DNA from: an uncultured Solobacterium sp.
GTDB lineage: Bacteria > Bacillota_I > Bacilli_A > Erysipelotrichales > Erysipelotrichaceae
Length of the DNA: 11,602 nucleotides
Direction: 5' to 3'
Assembly (NCBI GenBank): GCA_900547815.1
Contig: URHY01000069.1
Location: forward strand, 1-11,602
Shown: piece by piece, positions 1-7,250 of the stretch
Position numbering within the stretch: position 1 is the first letter of the stretch
How the letters are laid out: the number at the start of each line of letters is the position of its first letter
The notes under the pieces: generated by a model
Told to the model about the DNA's origin: nothing
What the model saw: the letters and a program-made list of their open reading frames with translations, nothing else
Databases searched by the model: none
Program-made: the position numbers and the translations under genes

Positions 1-72
1 TCAACTATTCATTTAAAAATTCAATTGTAGTTATACATTTTTTACAAAGTTAAGGTACCTTTTCAATATGTC
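1..72. other. short intergenic tail downstream of the EF-G-like gene
   Basis: This AT-rich stretch follows the TAG stop of the EF-G-like gene. I see no convincing hairpin followed by a T-run on the minus strand. The only structure is a short palindrome (AAGGTACCTT) with no loop. No reading frame with a ribosome binding site is visible. Transcription from the EF-G-like gene may continue past the window edge, or its terminator may lie outside. Confidence 0.5.
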
Positions 73-2145
73 CTATTCTTTTTCTTTTTTGCTTTCTTCA
101 ATCACTCTTGAAGCATAAGGTTCTGGTACTGGATCATATCGGTCCATTTCCATTGTATATGTTCCTAAACCAGTTGTCATACTTCTAAGTTCTACACAAT
201 ACCTAGACATATTTGCCATTGGAACTTGTGCATCAATTTCTTGATCTGAATCTACTGGAGTCATACCCATGATTGAACCTCTACGCTTGTTCAAATCACC
301 AATGACAGCACCTGTAAATTCATCTGGAACACGAATCTTGACATTCATGATTGGTTCTAATAAGATTGGATGAACTTTTGTCATCGCATCTTTAAAAGCT
401 AAGTGAGCAGCCATCTTAAATGCCATTTCACTTGAGTCAACATCATGATATTTACCATCTAACAATGTCGTTTTTACATTTACCATCTTATATCCTGCTA
501 AAGGACCCTTTTGGCAACATTCACGAAGACCCGTTTCAACAGCTGGGAAGTATTGTTTAGGAACAGCTCCACCAAATACCTTTTCTGCAAATACCATTTC
601 TTCTTCATCAGGATTAGGACTAAATTCTACAAATACATGTCCAAATTGTCCATGTCCACCCGATTGTTTTTTATGGCGACCTTCACCAACAGCTGTCTTT
701 GTGATAGTTTCACGATAAGTAATCTTTGGATCACTTAAGACAACTTCAGCTTTAAATTTAGAATTTAATTTATTCACAATCACGTCTAAATGCTGATCAC
801 CAATACCATAAATCACTGTTTCTTTTGTTTCCGGATTATTCACAACTTTAAATGTTGGATCTTCTTCTTGTAAACGAGCAAGACCATTTGATAAACGATC
901 CTCATCATTTTTAGTCTTAGGTACAACAGCCTGTCCATACATTGGAGTTTCAAATGTGATTGGATCAGCCATCAACAATTTACCTTTATCGCACAAAGTG
1001 TCATTTGTCTTTGTATTTTGTAACTTAACTAAAGCACCAATATCACCTGTAAATAATTTACCTGCCGCTGTCTGATGTTTACCCTTAACAATATAGATTT
1101 GACTGATCTTTTCTGGTTTACCATTATTGGCATTCACTACTGTACTATCAGCTGCAAGTACACCACTCAATACTTTGACATAGCTAATTCTTCCAACAAA
1201 TGGGTCTACGATTGTTTTAAATACTTGAGCTGTTAAAACTTCCGTTTCACTTGTCAACAATTCCACTTTAACACCATTTGGAGTTGTAGCTGTATACATA
1301 CCTCTTTCTGAATATGTTGGGAAATAACTAACGATTAAATCCATCAAACGTTGAATACCAATTGAATTGACTGCACTACCAGAATATACTGGACAAATTT
1401 CTCCATTGCGCACACCAATTCGTACACCACGTTTTAATTCTGCATCACTAAATTCTTCACCAGAGAAGAATTTTTCCATTAATTCATCATCGCCCATGGC
1501 TACTGCTTCTGCAATCTGATCTTTATATAGAGCTACTTCTTCTTGCATAGATTCAGGAACTGGGCATGGTTTATCTGCCAATTCTGGATTATAATACCAA
1601 GCTTTATTTTTAATAATATTTACAGATCCAACGATTTTACCATCTTCAACGATAGGAACTTCAAATGGAATAACGCTCTTACCAAATTCTTCACGCAATG
1701 CTTGATAACTTGCATCAAAACTAGTGTGTTCTTCATCTAATTTATTAATAAAGAAAATAGTAGGTTTCTTTTCAGCAACAGCTTGTTTATACGCAAGTTT
1801 TGTTCCTGATTGTAAAGGATCTTTGGCATTGACTACAATTAAACTTGAATCACCTACCGAAAAACCACCTTGTTTTTCACCAACAAAGTCCAAATAACCT
1901 GGTGTATCAATAAAATTGATCTTACTATCTTCCCATTCAATTGGAACAATAGTTGTATAAACAGAAAGTCCACGACGAATTTCTTCTGCATCAAAATCAA
2001 TCATTGAACTTCCTTCAGTTGTCTTTCCAAAACGATCTGTTGCCTTTGTATAATACAACATAGCTTCTAGAACACTTGTTTTTCCTGCTCCACTATGTCC
2101 GATTACGCTTACGTTACGTACTTCAAAACTCTGATAATCTCTCAT
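73..2145 (-). CDS. EF-G-like translational GTPase (FusA paralogue type)
   Basis: A 690-residue protein with the full EF-G layout. The N-terminal GTPase domain shows G1 GHSGAGKTS (16-24), switch I RRGLS (57-61), G3 DTPGY (80-84), G4 NKLD (134-137) and G5 SGSA (255-258). Domains II to V follow, including a domain IV signature of the form KQSGGHGQFGHV. Length matches normal EF-G. Two features separate it from canonical FusA: the P-loop is GHSGAGKTS rather than AHIDAGKTT, and switch II has DTPGY instead of DTPGH, so the His that normally promotes GTP hydrolysis on the ribosome is Tyr. Such EF-G-like paralogues are known in bacteria beside a normal fusA, and some related EF-G2 proteins are reported to be poor ribosome-dependent GTPases. 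The role here is therefore unclear: translocation, recycling or a regulatory ribosome function. The ATG is preceded by GAGGTT about 8 nt upstream. That site overlaps the TGA of the ankyrin gene, so the two genes are probably translated in tandem. Confidence 0.9.
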   Translation of the reverse strand: MRDYQSFEVRNVSVIGHSGAGKTSVLEAMLYYTKATDRFGKTTEGSSMIDFDAEEIRRGLSVYTTIVPIEWEDSKINFIDTPGYLDFVGEKQGGFSVGDSSLIVVNAKDPLQSGTKLAYKQAVAEKKPTIFFINKLDEEHTSFDASYQALREEFGKSVIPFEVPIVEDGKIVGSVNIIKNKAWYYNPELADKPCPVPESMQEEVALYKDQIAEAVAMGDDELMEKFFSGEEFSDAELKRGVRIGVRNGEICPVYSGSAVNSIGIQRLMDLIVSYFPTYSERGMYTATTPNGVKVELLTSETEVLTAQVFKTIVDPFVGRISYVKVLSGVLAADSTVVNANNGKPEKISQIYIVKGKHQTAAGKLFTGDIGALVKLQNTKTNDTLCDKGKLLMADPITFETPMYGQAVVPKTKNDEDRLSNGLARLQEEDPTFKVVNNPETKETVIYGIGDQHLDVIVNKLNSKFKAEVVLSDPKITYRETITKTAVGEGRHKKQSGGHGQFGHVFVEFSPNPDEEEMVFAEKVFGGAVPKQYFPAVETGLRECCQKGPLAGYKMVNVKTTLLDGKYHDVDSSEMAFKMAAHLAFKDAMTKVHPILLEPIMNVKIRVPDEFTGAVIGDLNKRRGSIMGMTPVDSDQEIDAQVPMANMSRYCVELRSMTTGLGTYTMEMDRYDPVPEPYASRVIEESKKEKE

Positions 2146-2155
2146 ACGCTTAACC

Positions 2156-2827
2156 TCATCTTAAGATAGGCTCTAATTGAGCTCTACAGTGTTCACGAAC
2201 ATAATCCAATGCAACACGACCTTGTTTATCTGTCATATCTTTATCAGCTCCATAAGCCAATAATTTTTCTACTAAGCTTGGATATCCTCCATAAGCAGCA
2301 CGCATCAATGCAGTTACACCATTATTATCAAATAAATTCACATCGGCGTTTCTTTCAAGTAATAAGTGAATTGTGTCACGTTTAAATGCGATACAAGCTT
2401 CCATCAATGCACTACGACCTACTTCATCTTGATCATTGATTCTTGCTCCAGCATCTAATAATACTTCTACACAACGATCTTGTCCTAATAAACATGCACG
2501 CATTAAAGCTGTACGCCCTCTATCATCTTTGGCATTTACATCTGCTCCTGCATCAATCAAAGCCTTTAAGATTGTTTTATTACCTTTTTTTGCAGCTGTC
2601 ATTAAAGCTGTTTTCCCTTTATTATCTGTAATATTCACATCTGCCCCATTATCAAGTAAAACCTGCACAACATCTTTTCGATCACGTTTACTTGCACGCA
2701 TCAATGCAGTACGTCCATCACCATTTTGATAGTTTACATCTGCCCCTGCTTTGATTTGAGAACAAACCATTGGGAAATCTCCATTTGCACATGCATCCCA
2801 AAATACCTTATTAAAATTCTGATCCAT
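2156..2827 (-). CDS. ankyrin-repeat protein
   Basis: A soluble 223-residue protein built almost wholly of ankyrin repeats, about six units of 33 residues. The first is degenerate (about 4-36), followed by clear units near 37-69, 70-102, 103-135, 136-168 and 169-201, and a short capping tail. Recurrent signatures are GRTALM(R/E)A, (V/L)LLDxGADVN and LLxxGAD. There is no signal peptide or membrane segment, so it is presumably cytoplasmic and mediates protein-protein contact; the partner is unknown. The start is set at the ATG ending at 2827 because AGGAGG lies 9 nt upstream. The longer frame from 2845 would begin inside that ribosome binding site. Only 10 nt separate it from the EF-G-like gene, whose ribosome binding site covers this gene's stop, so the pair is almost certainly co-transcribed. 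The EF-G-like GTPase, or the ribosome it binds, is an obvious but unproven partner. Confidence 0.9.
   Translation of the reverse strand: MDQNFNKVFWDACANGDFPMVCSQIKAGADVNYQNGDGRTALMRASKRDRKDVVQVLLDNGADVNITDNKGKTALMTAAKKGNKTILKALIDAGADVNAKDDRGRTALMRACLLGQDRCVEVLLDAGARINDQDEVGRSALMEACIAFKRDTIHLLLERNADVNLFDNNGVTALMRAAYGGYPSLVEKLLAYGADKDMTDKQGRVALDYVREHCRAQLEPILR
2298..2710. repeat. DNA-level repeat inside the ankyrin gene
   Basis: The 17-mer gcacgcatcaatgcagt occurs identically at 2298-2314 and 2694-2710. The copies are 396 nt apart, exactly four 99-nt ankyrin units. Looser copies lie in the other units, for example gcacgcattaaagctgt near 2495. They encode the ALMRA core of the repeat. Near-identity at the DNA level suggests fairly recent unit duplication or gene conversion within the array. 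Confidence 0.7.
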
Positions 2828-2868
2828 TTCAATCATCCTCCTCATCCTTTATTGTCATGAAATCACAG

Positions 2869-2898
2869 AAAAACTGGAATGATAGTTCACCCCAGTTT
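2869..2898 (-). terminator. intrinsic terminator or attenuator upstream of the ankyrin gene
   Basis: On the minus strand a 12-bp stem with two internal G-T pairs (AAACTGGGGTGA pairing with TCATTCCAGTTT) closes an ACTA loop and is followed by TTTTT. The left arm contains the TGA stop of the 23-codon reading frame. It lies about 40 nt before the ankyrin start and downstream of a plausible promoter. It could therefore end a separate short transcript or act as an attenuator for the ankyrin/EF-G-like pair. Confidence 0.65.
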
Positions 2899-2958
2899 AC
2901 ATATGTACAAAGAAAGATTGAAATTTTTATTTAATTTTACAACTTGAACTTGATTCAT
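2887..2958 (-). CDS. possible 23-residue peptide or leader peptide
   Basis: A short frame of 23 codons (starts MNQVQVV, ends ICKLG) has AAGGAG 8 nt before its ATG. A promoter-like element lies about 30 nt upstream, and its TGA stop is embedded in a terminator stem. That makes a complete miniature transcription unit of promoter, ribosome binding site, frame and terminator. The peptide has no motif I recognise and no obvious run of one amino acid that would mark a classical amino-acid attenuator. Its initiation region is almost identical to that of the ankyrin gene downstream. It may be a real small protein, a leader peptide, or a remnant of a truncated gene. Being so short, coding cannot be shown from composition. 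Confidence 0.4.
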   Translation of the reverse strand: MNQVQVVKLNKNFNLSLYICKLG

Positions 2959-2987
2959 TTCAATCACTCCTTTGTTTAACTGATTCC

Positions 2988-3016
2988 ATTCTAACAAAGA
3001 AAATATTTACTGCAAA
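2988..3016 (-). promoter_or_regulatory. sigma-A-type promoter before the mini-gene and ankyrin/EF-G-like pair
   Basis: The minus strand reads TTTGCA, a 17-nt spacer, then TAGAAT. TG stands one base before the -10, making an extended -10 (TGTTAGAAT). It sits just after the end of the VOC pseudogene and before the 23-codon frame. It is the best promoter candidate for the ankyrin/EF-G-like genes if the intervening terminator is read through. Confidence 0.5.
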
Positions 3017-3048
3017 TCAAGTACCAACTTGGACAGAAAACCTACCGA

Positions 3049-3304
3049 TTATGCCTTTTCACAGAACAATTCAATAGATTCATGTAACAGACCTTCTACA
3101 AAAGCTACACGAATAGGAAATACAGGATCTGTTTTGTGCCATCCAAAAAGATTTCAATACAACTATTAAAACAATCCAAATGAATTTCTGAATCTCACTT
3201 TCTTAAAATAGGAAGTCCAAGTAATTCATGATAAAAATAAATCATTTCATCAAATTGTTCTTGTGTCTCACATTTAAATGCGACATGGTGAATCCCTTAA
3301 TCAT
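3049..3304 (-). pseudogene. decayed VOC (glyoxalase/bleomycin-resistance fold) gene
   Basis: Conceptual translation gives an N-terminal VOC half (GIHHVAFKCETQEQF, then YHELLGLPILRK, then EIHLDCFNSCIEIFLDG). After a frame change comes the family's usual C-terminus (DPVFPIRVAFVEGLLHESIE then LFCEKA and TAA at 3049-3051). At least three lesions are visible. The ATG at 3302-3304 is out of frame unless one G is restored to a GGG run. A TGA at 3195-3197 interrupts the frame where relatives often carry Trp. Near 3127-3140 about 40 codons and the frame are lost. An intact member is about 125 residues, against 256 nt here. The lost start overlaps the rnr stop, suggesting it was once translationally coupled to rnr. 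No function is expected now. Confidence 0.8.
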
Positions 3305-5363
3305 GATTTCTTCTTTCTAACAAGCTAAATGTCACTTGTCCTTTTTCTCTTTGGACATCTGTACAAACAACACGTACTCGCATACCCATTTGGAACACTT
3401 TACCATGTGTTTGTCCTTTTAAAGTCATTGTATCTTCATCATAATCGTAGAAGTCGTTTGAAAGAGTATGAACCGGAACAAGACCTTCAACCGTATTATC
3501 CATTTCAACAAAGAAACCAAAGCTCATTACACCAACAATTGTTCCTTCAAAGACTTGACCTATACGCTTTTCCATGTATTGTGCTTTTTTATAGTCATTA
3601 ACCATTCTTTCCATCATAATCGCATCTCTTTCTTTTTCCGAAATATGGAAAGCCTGTTTCTCAATTTTCTTTTCATCATTTGATGGCGTACGCTTTTGCT
3701 CATTAAAACAATATGCATGCAACATACGGTGGACAACTAAATCCGAATAACGACGAATCGGACTTGTGAAATGACAATACTCTTCAAGTGCCAAACCAAA
3801 GTGTCCTAAACAATGTGCATCATAGCGAGCCTTCTGCATAGCGCGCAAAGAAACCATAGACAAAACTTCATAGGCATTTTCATCTTGAATCGATTCTAAG
3901 AACTTTTGAATTTGGCTAGCATTGACTTCATCAGGATAAAAATCAAATGGAATACGTAAAGAATTCGCAACCGTACAAATCGTAGCCACTTTTTTAGGAT
4001 CTGGATTTTCATGCACACGATACATGCTTGGAATTTTATTGACATGCATATGGTGAGCCACACAAACATTGGCTAAAATCATACATTCTTCAATCATTTG
4101 TTCGGCAAAACCACGTTCTAAGACTTTAACATCGACTGGATACCCATTTTTGTCCATAAGGATTTTTGCTTCTTTTGTATTAAAATCAATGCATCCACGA
4201 TTATGCGATTGTTTCTTTAATAATTTAGCTAAAGATTCTAGAGTATACAACAAATCTTTTACTTCAGAATATTCTTCCAATATAATTTCATCACCATTTA
4301 AACATGCATTCACTTTTTTATATGTACAACGCTTATCAGAGTGAATCACACTTGGAAAAACATTGTATGTCAATAGATTTCCCTTTTCATCCACTTGCAT
4401 AGCACAAGTAATTGTTAGTCGATCTACATTTGGATTTAAAGAACAAATTCCATTACTCAAATCAAACGGAAGCATTGGCACAACTCTGTCACATACATAA
4501 ATTGAGTTTCCTCTTAAGTAGGCTTCTTGATCTAATGCGCTGTTTTCTTTTACATAATGAGAAACATCCGCAATATGTACATACAATAAATATCCTTTTT
4601 CATTTTTGACAATAGAAATCGCATCATCAAAATCCTTGGCATCATCCCCATCAATAGTAACCGTTAATAGATTTCTTAGATCTTTACGATTTTCAAGTTC
4701 ATCCATTTGAACTTTTGCAGGAATCCTTTTACATTCCTTTATAATCTTTCCATTAAATACCTGACGCACTTGATTACTAGTAAGCATAGCACTGATATCT
4801 ACACCTGCATCGTCTGGATGTCCTAAAACTTGAATAATTTTTACTTGTAAAGGATCTGCATATTTCACAATTTGACATACAACCTTTGTACGTTTTTTAA
4901 AGCTAAATTCTTTTTCATTGACTACACGAATCGAACAATGTAAATCTAAATCGCTATAGAAGAATGTTTTCTTCTTTTTTACAATCATAACTCCTGTAAT
5001 ATTTGTCAATCCATGATTAAACACTTTAATCAAAGATGGTTCAGGCTTTAAGCGAACTAACACTTCATCTTTATCAAAGATCTTCATCTTTTTATTTTTC
5101 GGAACATACACCTTATTGCTTTCATTAAAGACAGCAATTTCATATCTTGAAATATCTTTTGCGCTTCCAGCCATGAAATGTATATCATCAATCAAATACA
5201 AACTTGTATGATCGTTATAAATCAATTTTTCATCTTCTAACTCATTTAAAGACTTCACCATTTCTGTAAATTCTTTACTTGACTTAGGTCGAACGATTTT
5301 TTCTAAATCACGTATTTTACATTCTTTTTTTTCTTCTAAATATTGAATGATTTTTTCTTTCAT
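3297..5363 (-). CDS. rnr: ribonuclease R
   Basis: A processive 3'-to-5' exoribonuclease of the RNase II/R (RNB) family that degrades structured RNA in the cytoplasm. The 688-residue protein shows an N-terminal winged-helix-like segment (1-60), cold-shock/OB domains (about 75-200), the RNB catalytic domain (about 225-590) and a C-terminal S1 domain (about 602-685). The RNB active-site motif TIDGDDAKDFDDA at 236-248 supplies the Mg-binding aspartates (D238, D244, D246, D247). It is shorter than many RNase R proteins because it stops right after S1 and lacks the long basic tail. The ATG is preceded by AAAGGAGG at good spacing. It follows secG, as in many Bacillota, but with a terminator between them; smpB, often the next gene, is replaced by the VOC pseudogene. 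Confidence 0.96.
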   Translation of the reverse strand: MKEKIIQYLEEKKECKIRDLEKIVRPKSSKEFTEMVKSLNELEDEKLIYNDHTSLYLIDDIHFMAGSAKDISRYEIAVFNESNKVYVPKNKKMKIFDKDEVLVRLKPEPSLIKVFNHGLTNITGVMIVKKKKTFFYSDLDLHCSIRVVNEKEFSFKKRTKVVCQIVKYADPLQVKIIQVLGHPDDAGVDISAMLTSNQVRQVFNGKIIKECKRIPAKVQMDELENRKDLRNLLTVTIDGDDAKDFDDAISIVKNEKGYLLYVHIADVSHYVKENSALDQEAYLRGNSIYVCDRVVPMLPFDLSNGICSLNPNVDRLTITCAMQVDEKGNLLTYNVFPSVIHSDKRCTYKKVNACLNGDEIILEEYSEVKDLLYTLESLAKLLKKQSHNRGCIDFNTKEAKILMDKNGYPVDVKVLERGFAEQMIEECMILANVCVAHHMHVNKIPSMYRVHENPDPKKVATICTVANSLRIPFDFYPDEVNASQIQKFLESIQDENAYEVLSMVSLRAMQKARYDAHCLGHFGLALEEYCHFTSPIRRYSDLVVHRMLHAYCFNEQKRTPSNDEKKIEKQAFHISEKERDAIMMERMVNDYKKAQYMEKRIGQVFEGTIVGVMSFGFFVEMDNTVEGLVPVHTLSNDFYDYDEDTMTLKGQTHGKVFQMGMRVRVVCTDVQREKGQVTFSLLERRNHD

Positions 5364-5381
5364 TTTTTCCTCCTTTAAAAC

Positions 5382-5406
5382 AGAAAAAAGACCTTAACGG
5401 TCTTTT
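5382..5406 (-). terminator. intrinsic terminator between secG and rnr
   Basis: The minus strand reads AAAAGACC, loop GTTAA, GGTCTTTT and further Ts, an 8-bp stem with a U-tract. It begins 2 nt after the secG stop and ends about 20 nt before the rnr start. I see no good promoter between it and rnr, so rnr probably depends on read-through or on a promoter inside secG. Confidence 0.85.
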
Positions 5407-5408
5407 AA

Positions 5409-5639
5409 TTACACAATCTGCAATGCGATCACAATCGCAAAGAACAAAATTCCACAAACCAAAGTTAAACGAGAGATTACTTTTTCAGGTCCTCTTTCTT
5501 TTTGTACCGCAAACAAGTTCAAATCTCCACTTCCTGTAAAAGCAGCCGATAATCCGTCTGATTTACCACTTTGCAATAATGTTAATATAATAATAACACC
5601 AGATAATGTCATTAAAACCACGTTTAATATATCTTTCAT
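5409..5639 (-). CDS. secG: preprotein translocase subunit SecG
   Basis: A small inner component of the SecYEG protein-export channel. The 76 residues form two membrane helices (about 4-22 and 55-75) joined by a loop with the family motif LLQSGKSDGLSAAFTG (21-36). The size is normal for SecG. The start is the ATG ending at 5639 because AAGGTG lies 8 nt upstream; the in-frame GTG at 5648 falls inside that site. It lies after the HAD phosphatase gene and before rnr, the secG-rnr neighbourhood common in Bacillota. Confidence 0.93.
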   Translation of the reverse strand: MKDILNVVLMTLSGVIIILTLLQSGKSDGLSAAFTGSGDLNLFAVQKERGPEKVISRLTLVCGILFFAIVIALQIV

Positions 5640-5666
5640 TTTTCTCACACCTTCTACGATATTTCG

Positions 5667-5675
5667 ATTATATCA
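5667..5675 (-). promoter_or_regulatory. extended -10 promoter for secG
   Basis: The minus strand reads TGATATAAT, a consensus extended -10, about 28 nt before the secG start. A TTGACT hexamer at 5695-5700 overlaps the HAD gene stop but is 22 nt away, too far for a normal -35, so recognition probably relies on the extended -10. This gives secG, and by read-through rnr, its own transcript. Confidence 0.6.
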
Positions 5676-5692
5676 ATAATTCATAAAAAATA

Positions 5693-6463
5693 CTAGTCAA
5701 AATTATAGCCTACTAAATCCATTAATGTATTTACTACATGAGTTGGATAAATTTTTAATTGTTCGATATCTTCTTTTGTATGAACACCCGTCTGCACAAG
5801 TACTGTTTCAATATTTTGTTCATACCCAAGTTTAATATCCGTTTCTAGATTATCACCAATCAATATGATTTCATCTTCTTTTAATCCAAAATATTCCAAG
5901 CATAAATCAAGAATAGCTCGATTGGGCTTACCAATACGAGGCGATTTTTGATTGGCTGCATACTCAAACATATCGACTACACTTCCATTGCCTACTTCAA
6001 ATCCGCCAGGTTTTGCCAAGATACGATCATTATTTGTACCAATGATTTTAGCTCCATTTAAAATCAAAGACAATGCTTTTGAATATGACTTGTAAGTGGC
6101 ATCCTTATCCAATCCAATAAAGACAAAATCTGGATTTTCATCATCAATCATAAAACCTTCTTGATCCAACGCATCTTTCATACCTTGTTTTCCAATATAA
6201 TAAGCCCTATTTCCGTCATTGTGTTTCTTAACATATTGACAAGCTGCCATAGCACTGTTATAAAACATGGATGGTTCAATATTTGTGTATCCCATATCTT
6301 CCATGTGTTTGACATTTTCTTGTGGCGTACGCATCGAATTATTTGTCAAAAAAATAAATGGAATCTTCTTTAGAATACAATAATCTAAAAACTGGTGGGC
6401 ACTTTCAATAATTTGTGTACCACGATACATTGTACCATCTAAATCAAATACTAAAGTTTTCAT
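5693..6463 (-). CDS. HAD-superfamily (IIA, NagD/AraL-like) sugar-phosphate phosphatase
   Basis: A 256-residue cytoplasmic HAD hydrolase of subfamily IIA. Motif I is FDLDGTMYRG, with nucleophile D7 and acid/base D9. Motif II is the Thr of FLTNNS (T40), motif III the Lys of IGKP (K179), and motif IV IGDNLETDI (D204, D209). The spacing between motifs II and III fits the C2 cap of the NagD/p-nitrophenylphosphatase group. Members remove phosphate from small phosphorylated metabolites such as sugar phosphates, but the substrate cannot be read from sequence. AGGTGA precedes the ATG, directly after the U-tract of the nusG terminator. A promoter is not obvious, so expression may come from read-through or a site inside nusG. 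Confidence 0.9.
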   Translation of the reverse strand: MKTLVFDLDGTMYRGTQIIESAHQFLDYCILKKIPFIFLTNNSMRTPQENVKHMEDMGYTNIEPSMFYNSAMAACQYVKKHNDGNRAYYIGKQGMKDALDQEGFMIDDENPDFVFIGLDKDATYKSYSKALSLILNGAKIIGTNNDRILAKPGGFEVGNGSVVDMFEYAANQKSPRIGKPNRAILDLCLEYFGLKEDEIILIGDNLETDIKLGYEQNIETVLVQTGVHTKEDIEQLKIYPTHVVNTLMDLVGYNFD

Positions 6464-6472
6464 ATTTCACCT

Positions 6473-6503
6473 AAAAAAAAGAAAGCCTTAGTCGACTTTC
6501 TTT
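6473..6503 (-). terminator. intrinsic terminator at the end of nusG
   Basis: The minus strand forms AAAGAAAGTC, loop GACTAA, GGCTTTCTTT and an eight-T tract. The TAA stop of nusG lies in the loop and its last codons form the 5' arm, so coding and termination signals overlap. It closes the sigma-rpmG-secE-nusG transcript. Confidence 0.9.
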
Positions 6504-7033
6504 AAATCCATGTATGGGATTTCTGTTGGTGTTTCACGACCAAATAAAATCAATAGAACTGTAGCTTCTTTCTTTTCTTCATCCATAGATTCAATAACAC
6601 CCTCTGAATTTTTGAATGCCCCGTTAGTAATTTCAACTCGGTCTCCAACTTCAAAGTCAACTTGTACGTTTACATCTTGGCGTCCTAAACGGCGCAATAC
6701 AGCATCTACTTCTTCTTGTGCTACTGGGAATGGTTTAGCACCTTTTCCACTAGAACCGATAAACCCAGTTACACCTGGTGTATTACGCACAATATACCAT
6801 GCTTCATCTGTCATGATCATTTGTACTAACAAGTAACCAGAAAATAAATTGTGTGTTTTTTCAACTGGTTTACCATTTTTATATTCAATTTCTTTTTCTT
6901 CTGCAACGACGATTTGAAACAAGAAATCTTCAAGTCCCATAGTTTTAATACGACGTTCCAAATTTTCTTTTACACGATTTTCTTGACCTACATATGTATT
7001 AACTACATACCATTCTTTTTTTAACTCTGCCAT
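6488..7033 (-). CDS. nusG: transcription termination/antitermination factor NusG
   Basis: A 181-residue NusG that binds RNA polymerase and modulates pausing, termination and coupling to translation. The NGN domain covers about 1-115 (EWYVVNTYVGQE at the start, then the YLLVQM and NTPGVTGFIG core), followed by the KOW domain (about 127-181: VGDRVEITNGAFKNSEGVI). Length and domain order are normal. The start is the ATG ending at 7033, which has GGGAGGA 5 to 6 nt upstream. The longer frame from TTG at 7054 would begin inside secE, upstream of that site. It follows secE by 10 nt, the near-universal secE-nusG pair. Unlike most genomes, rplK and rplA do not come next; a terminator does. Confidence 0.96.
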   Translation of the reverse strand: MAELKKEWYVVNTYVGQENRVKENLERRIKTMGLEDFLFQIVVAEEKEIEYKNGKPVEKTHNLFSGYLLVQMIMTDEAWYIVRNTPGVTGFIGSSGKGAKPFPVAQEEVDAVLRRLGRQDVNVQVDFEVGDRVEITNGAFKNSEGVIESMDEEKKEATVLLILFGRETPTEIPYMDLKKVD

Positions 7034-7043
7034 AATTTCCTCC

Positions 7044-7241
7044 CTATGCGCCAACGATCATCTTAACTAGACCGCTTGATAAAACCTCACAAACAAAGAA
7101 ATACAAACCAAACAATACTGTAAATACGATAACCAATCCACTTGAAGACATTAACTCTTTAAATGATGGCCATTTTACATTTTTTAATTCTTTGAACACT
7201 TTTGAAGGAGAATATGTTCTTTCCTTTTTTCCTTTACTCAT
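7044..7241 (-). CDS. secE: preprotein translocase subunit SecE
   Basis: A single-span clamp subunit of the SecYEG export channel. The 65 residues comprise a basic N-terminus (SKGKKERTY), the amphipathic family segment VFKELKNVKWPSFKEL (15-30) and one transmembrane helix (about 35-56). Size and the KxVxWPS signature are typical of short bacterial SecE. GAGGA overlaps the rpmG stop and lies 7 nt before the ATG, consistent with coupled translation in the rpmG-secE-nusG operon. Confidence 0.95.
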   Translation of the reverse strand: MSKGKKERTYSPSKVFKELKNVKWPSFKELMSSSGLVIVFTVLFGLYFFVCEVLSSGLVKMIVGA

Positions 7242-7250
7242 ATGGATTCC

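Noticed and set aside
52..61. Palindrome AAGGTACCTT downstream of the EF-G-like gene as a terminator
   Set aside because: It has no loop and no adjacent T-run on the coding strand.
2298..2710. CRISPR-like regularly spaced repeats
   Set aside because: The 99-nt periodicity is the codon periodicity of ankyrin units in a continuous reading frame, not repeat-spacer structure.
3195..3197. In-frame TGA in the VOC segment read as Trp (Mycoplasma-type code)
   Set aside because: mrnC, the sigma gene, rpmG and the ankyrin gene all end with TGA, and Trp in intact genes is TGG. The VOC segment also has other lesions, so this is a nonsense mutation.
511..4609. Many plus-strand open frames of 60 to 100 codons opposite the EF-G-like, ankyrin and rnr genes
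   Set aside because: They lie antisense to strongly conserved coding sequence, lack ribosome binding sites and have low-complexity or unrecognisable products, so they are shadows.
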